DNA of 11,933 bases from NCBI GenBank assembly GCA_026390045.1, contig JAPLGR010000625.1, positions 1-11,933 of the forward strand. The letters run 5' to 3'. The stretch comes from Chloroflexota bacterium. GTDB taxonomy: Bacteria > Chloroflexota > Anaerolineae > Anaerolineales > E44-bin32. Of this stretch, positions 7,031-11,933 are shown one piece after another (the first letter of the stretch is position 1; the number at the start of each line of letters is the position of its first letter). The notes beneath the pieces were generated by a model that was not told where the DNA came from, did no database searches, and saw only the letters and a list, made by a program, of their open reading frames with translations. The position numbers and the translations under genes are program-made.

Positions 7031-7074
7031 CGCCTCGTGCCATACCATTGCGCTGGATAGGATGGTGCTTGGCG

Positions 7075-7164
7075 ATGGATGGGGAACTGCTCCTCGGCGC
7101 CTGCGCGGCATTGCTCCTGCTTGCTTACCTCATCTACTCGGTACTGTTTCCCGAGAGGTTGTAG
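7075..7164 (+). CDS. kdpF: KdpF, small subunit of the K+-transporting KdpFABC ATPase
   Basis: An ATG at 7075 opens a 29-residue frame ending in TAG. This is the usual length of KdpF. The peptide is one hydrophobic helix (about residues 5-24) with the pattern LLAYLIYSVLFPERL, close to the LLGYLVYALI type seen in characterised KdpF. In the Kdp complex this peptide sits in the membrane and stabilises KdpFABC. It lies 7 nt before kdpA, as expected for the operon's first gene. The ribosome-binding site is weak (AGGA at 7060-7063, some 11 nt from the start). The identification rests on length, hydrophobicity and position. Confidence 0.88.
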   Translation: MDGELLLGACAALLLLAYLIYSVLFPERL

Positions 7165-7171
7165 GCCGTCC

Positions 7172-8848
7172 ATGAAACCGCTCGAGATCGCCCAGGTGTT
7201 AGCACTCTTCGTGGTTGTGCTCACGGCCGCTCCGCTTCTGGGGAGCTACATGGCACGAGTGTATTCCGGGGGCCGGAACTTCCTCAGCCCCGTCCTAGGA
7301 CGCGTGGAGCATGCCATCTACCGGTTCGGCGGAGTCGACCCGCAGATCGAGATGCGCTGGACGACGTACGCCGCCGCGCTGCTGGCCTTCAACCTGGTCG
7401 GACTACTCCTGCTTTGGCTCCTCCAGCTAGCCCAGGCCAGTCTTCCACTTAACCCCGCCCGGTTGCCCAATGTGGGCTTGTGGCTGGCCTTCAACACGGC
7501 CGTGAGCTTCGTCACCAACACCAACTGGCAGTCCTACTCCGGCGAAACGACGATGAGCTATCTGGTCCAGATGGCCGGCCTGACGATCCAGAACTTCGTC
7601 AGCGCGGCCACCGGGATGGCCGTAGCGATTGCGTTGGCGCGAGGGCTGGCGCGCAAGTCCAGCTCGACCATCGGCAACTTCTGGTCGGACCTCGTGCGCG
7701 GCACGCTCTACATCCTACTGCCCCTCTCAGTGATCTTGGCCTTCCTTTTGGTCAGCCAGGGTGTCGTGCAAACCTTCTCCCCTCCGGCGACGGCACTGAC
7801 ACTGCAGGGAAGCCCGCAGGTCATACCGCTTGGCCCGGCAGCATCTCAAGTCGCCATCAAGCAATTGGGCAGCAACGGCGGAGGCTTCTTCAATGCCAAC
7901 AGCGCCCACCCGTTGGAGAACCCTACCCCATTCTCCAACTTCCTAGAACTGGTCTCGATCCTCCTGATACCGGCCGGGCTGCCGTTCACCTACGGATCGA
8001 TGGTCGGGTCTCACAGGCAAGGATGGGCGATCTTTGCCGCGATGGCGACCCTGTTCACCGTCTTCCTCGCAGGTGCCTTGGCCTCAGAGTTCGGCATGCA
8101 CCCGGCGAACCTGGAGGGCAAGGAGGTCCGCTTCGGCGTGGCGAACAGCGTGCTGTGGGCGGTGACGACGACGGCGGTCTCCAACGGCTCGGTCAACAGC
8201 ATGCATTCCAGCCTCTCGCCTCTGGCCGGGATGCTGGCGATGCTGAACATGCAGCTCGGCGAGGTGGCCTTCGGCGGTGTGGGCGCCGGGCTGTACGGCA
8301 TGCTGATGTTCGTCATCCTGACCGTGTTTGTGGCCGGGCTGATGGTCGGTCGAACCCCCGAGTACCTGGGCAAGAAGATCGAGGCCTTTGAGATCAAGAT
8401 GGCGGTGGTGGCTGTCCTGTCTCCCAGTGCCTTCATTCTTCTATTCTCACCCCTGGCCGCGGTCACGAAGGTTGGTCTGGCGTCGGTCCTCAACCCGGGA
8501 CCCCATGGCCTGAGCGAGATCCTGTATGCCTTCTCCTCGGCGGCCGCCAACAATGGCAGTGCCTTTGCCGGCCTCAACGCCAACACGGACTTCTACAATA
8601 TCCTGCTCGGCATCGCCATGCTCGTCGGCCGCTATGCCGTCATCGTCCCGGCCTTGGCCATCGCCGGCAGCATGGTGGTCAAGCAGGTCACTCCACCCTC
8701 GTCCGGGACCTTCCCGACGGACGGGCTGCTGTTCGTCGCGTTGCTGGTCTCGGTTGTGGTCATCATCGGCGCGTTGACCTTCTTCCCCTCCTTGACCCTG
8801 GGGCCAATCGTGGAGCACTTCCTGATGCGCATGGGACGCACGTTCTGA
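7172..8848 (+). CDS. kdpA: KdpA, K+-binding channel-like subunit of KdpFABC
   Basis: The protein has 558 residues, the normal family length. KdpA takes up K+ through a pore related to K+ channels and passes it to KdpB. All four selectivity-filter segments are visible: TNTNWQ (from residue 115), GSNGGGFFNANS (from 233), SNGSVNSMHSSL (from 337) and NNGSAFAGL (from 460). They are set in about ten membrane helices. The start is the ATG at 7172, giving MKPLEIAQ. An in-frame ATG at 7079 would add 31 residues that only re-read kdpF in another frame. The P-loop residues look intact, so the subunit should work. Confidence 0.97.
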   Translation: MKPLEIAQVLALFVVVLTAAPLLGSYMARVYSGGRNFLSPVLGRVEHAIYRFGGVDPQIEMRWTTYAAALLAFNLVGLLLLWLLQLAQASLPLNPARLPNVGLWLAFNTAVSFVTNTNWQSYSGETTMSYLVQMAGLTIQNFVSAATGMAVAIALARGLARKSSSTIGNFWSDLVRGTLYILLPLSVILAFLLVSQGVVQTFSPPATALTLQGSPQVIPLGPAASQVAIKQLGSNGGGFFNANSAHPLENPTPFSNFLELVSILLIPAGLPFTYGSMVGSHRQGWAIFAAMATLFTVFLAGALASEFGMHPANLEGKEVRFGVANSVLWAVTTTAVSNGSVNSMHSSLSPLAGMLAMLNMQLGEVAFGGVGAGLYGMLMFVILTVFVAGLMVGRTPEYLGKKIEAFEIKMAVVAVLSPSAFILLFSPLAAVTKVGLASVLNPGPHGLSEILYAFSSAAANNGSAFAGLNANTDFYNILLGIAMLVGRYAVIVPALAIAGSMVVKQVTPPSSGTFPTDGLLFVALLVSVVVIIGALTFFPSLTLGPIVEHFLMRMGRTF

Positions 8849-8864
8849 TCCGGAGGCAGCCAGC

Positions 8865-9554
8865 ATGTTCAAGTCACATTCCCTCGCCCTGATTTTCTGG
8901 GAGTACATCCAGGCGACCAGCCTCGTCCTGTTGACGACACTGGTGATGTTCCTGATCGGCCATCATGTCCTCGGTCAGGCCGTCATCGCGCTGCTCTACC
9001 TGCTCCCCATCGGCTGGAGTGCCAGCCGTTGGGGCCAATGGCCCGCAGCGTGTGCCTCGGTGGTGGCCTTCCTGACCTTCAACTTCTTCTTCGTCCCACC
9101 CCTGTTTACCTTCCACGTCGCCGCCCTCCAGGGTTGGCTGGTGCTCGTCGTCTTTCTGATTGTGGCCGTGGCCATGATCGGCCGGATCCAGGCGGGTCTG
9201 GACAGGGCGCGGGCGCGAGAACGCGAGGCCATCTACCTGTACGAACTCAGCACCGCGCTTATGGGCCATCGGTCCGTGGACGGAGTCGCCCAGATCGTCG
9301 CCGGCAATCTGCGGCAGCTCACCCAGGCTGCCTGCGTGCAGGTGGCGATCTTCCACGGAAACGTTCTTGTCTCAGTGCCCGCCTCACGCCCGGTCAAGGA
9401 AAAGGCCGATCATCTCGTCCCGATCACTGACGGGCCGAACCTGATCGGCGAGATCCGGACCTGGGATGGAGAGAACGTCCCGACCCCCTCGGACCGCCTG
9501 CTCCAGACCTTTGCCGTGCAGACGGCCCTCGCCCTCCAGGGGGCGTCAGGCTGA
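8865..9554 (+). CDS. Free-standing KdpD-type membrane module (DUF4118) with GAF-like segment
   Basis: The protein has 229 residues, with a clear GGAGG (8852-8856) 8 nt before the ATG. Helices lie at about 16-34, 36-50, 60-77 and 90-107. The segment FNFFFVPPLFTFHVAALQ is the signature that joins helices 3 and 4 in the KdpD sensor kinase. An Arg-rich helical linker follows (RARAREREAIYLYELSTAL), then a GAF-like region at about 135-226. The protein ends there, without HisKA or HATPase domains, and lacks the N-terminal KdpD and USP domains. It sits between kdpA and kdpB, 16 nt and 27 nt from each, so it is co-expressed with the pump. It may be the membrane part of a split KdpD or an accessory subunit that reads K+ or turgor. 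Split kdpD genes have been described in Alicyclobacillus acidocaldarius. Its role here is inferred. Confidence 0.85.
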   Translation: MFKSHSLALIFWEYIQATSLVLLTTLVMFLIGHHVLGQAVIALLYLLPIGWSASRWGQWPAACASVVAFLTFNFFFVPPLFTFHVAALQGWLVLVVFLIVAVAMIGRIQAGLDRARAREREAIYLYELSTALMGHRSVDGVAQIVAGNLRQLTQAACVQVAIFHGNVLVSVPASRPVKEKADHLVPITDGPNLIGEIRTWDGENVPTPSDRLLQTFAVQTALALQGASG

Positions 9555-9581
9555 TCCCCTAGCCAGAGCCAGACGGGCAAT

Positions 9582-11678
<2,097 letters not shown>

Positions 11679-11735
11679 CAAGCCCCGGGCGGCTAGTGCC
11701 CACAGAGGCGTCGGGATGACAAAGGGAAGCCTGAG

Positions 11736-11933
11736 ATGCTCAAGCAGCTGATCCCCGCCATTCGCATGCTCCTGGTGCTTACCTGCGTCACGGGCGTGGC
11801 ATATCCACTCGCCGTGACTGCGGTGGCTCATGTGGCATTCCCGTCGCAAACCGGAGGCAGCTTGCTTTGGAAGGACGGCCAGGTGGTCGGATCGAGCCTG
11901 GTAGGCCAGGCGATGGACGAGGATCGCTACTTC
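11736..11933 (+). CDS. kdpC: KdpC, accessory subunit of KdpFABC (partial, runs off right edge)
   Basis: The frame starts at an ATG preceded by AGGGAAG (11723-11729), 57 nt after kdpB, and is open to the right edge for 66 residues. One N-terminal membrane helix (about 9-31, with the TGVAYPL pattern typical of KdpC) is followed by WKDGQVVGSSLVGQ, the conserved segment just outside the membrane. KdpC is thought to stabilise the complex and increase ATP affinity. About two thirds of the protein lies beyond the window. Confidence 0.93.
   Translation, partial: MLKQLIPAIRMLLVLTCVTGVAYPLAVTAVAHVAFPSQTGGSLLWKDGQVVGSSLVGQAMDEDRYF

Larger units (their letters stand above)
6650..7074. other. Divergent intergenic region between the small membrane gene and kdpF
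   Basis: The 425 bp separate the leftward gene (start 6649) from the rightward kdp operon (start 7075). They contain an operator-like palindrome (6701-6721), repeat copy D (6850-6903) and four TTGAC direct repeats (6983-7030). I see no complete sigma70 promoter for either direction and no gene. Confidence 0.5.

Noticed and set aside
6138..7043. A 301-codon minus-strand open frame
   Set aside because: It runs through repeat D and over the small membrane gene in another frame, has Arg/Pro-rich composition and no family resemblance.
7079..7171. A longer kdpA start at 7079
   Set aside because: The extra 31 residues overlap kdpF in a different frame; KdpA proteins begin near the ATG at 7172.
7480..8391. 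A 303-codon plus-strand open frame within kdpA
   Set aside because: It is kdpA read in another frame, with low-complexity Arg/Gly/Asp content.

Overview
The window is GC-rich, about 60% by eye, and bacterial. A Chloroflexota (Anaerolineae-like) host is my best guess. It rests on the Pro/Ser/Thr-rich linker of the surface nuclease, the YIILDGYAR-type membrane sulfatase-like proteins and a KdpD fragment inside the kdp operon. None of these is diagnostic.

The left half (about 1-6650) holds minus-strand genes only. From left to right they are: a multi-pass membrane protein cut by the window edge; a membrane-anchored nuclease with staphylococcal-nuclease and lamin-tail domains; two tandem paralogous membrane proteins with a sulfatase/alkaline-phosphatase-superfamily domain, the second interrupted by an in-frame TAG; and a small four-helix membrane protein. 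These sets are separated by a 54-bp repeat, always on the minus strand, at 2049-2102, 5900-5953 and 6850-6903. A decayed fourth copy lies at about 650-670. The repeat is the 3' part of a tRNA-Lys(UUU) gene: anticodon loop, variable loop, full T arm and 3' acceptor strand. It is fused at the anticodon loop to a conserved block that is not tRNA. This is what successive integrations into a tRNA gene leave behind, so I read the left half as accreted small cargo units bounded by att-like remnants. No integrase and no complete tRNA gene lies in the window.

The right half (7075-11933, plus strand) is a high-affinity K+ uptake operon: kdpF, kdpA, an extra gene coding for a free-standing KdpD-type membrane module plus a GAF-like segment, kdpB, and the start of kdpC. 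KdpA is the K+ channel-like subunit, KdpB the P-type ATPase, KdpC the accessory subunit and KdpF the stabilising peptide. The inserted gene has the KdpD transmembrane signature but lacks the kinase and the N-terminal KdpD/USP domains, which points to a split sensor. Upstream of kdpF lie four TTGAC direct repeats spaced 11, 21 and 11 bp, a plausible site for an OmpR-family regulator such as KdpE.

The gene-poor intervals (1929-2300, 5522-6268, 6650-7074) hold the tRNA-derived repeats and a few hairpins, but no further gene I can support.
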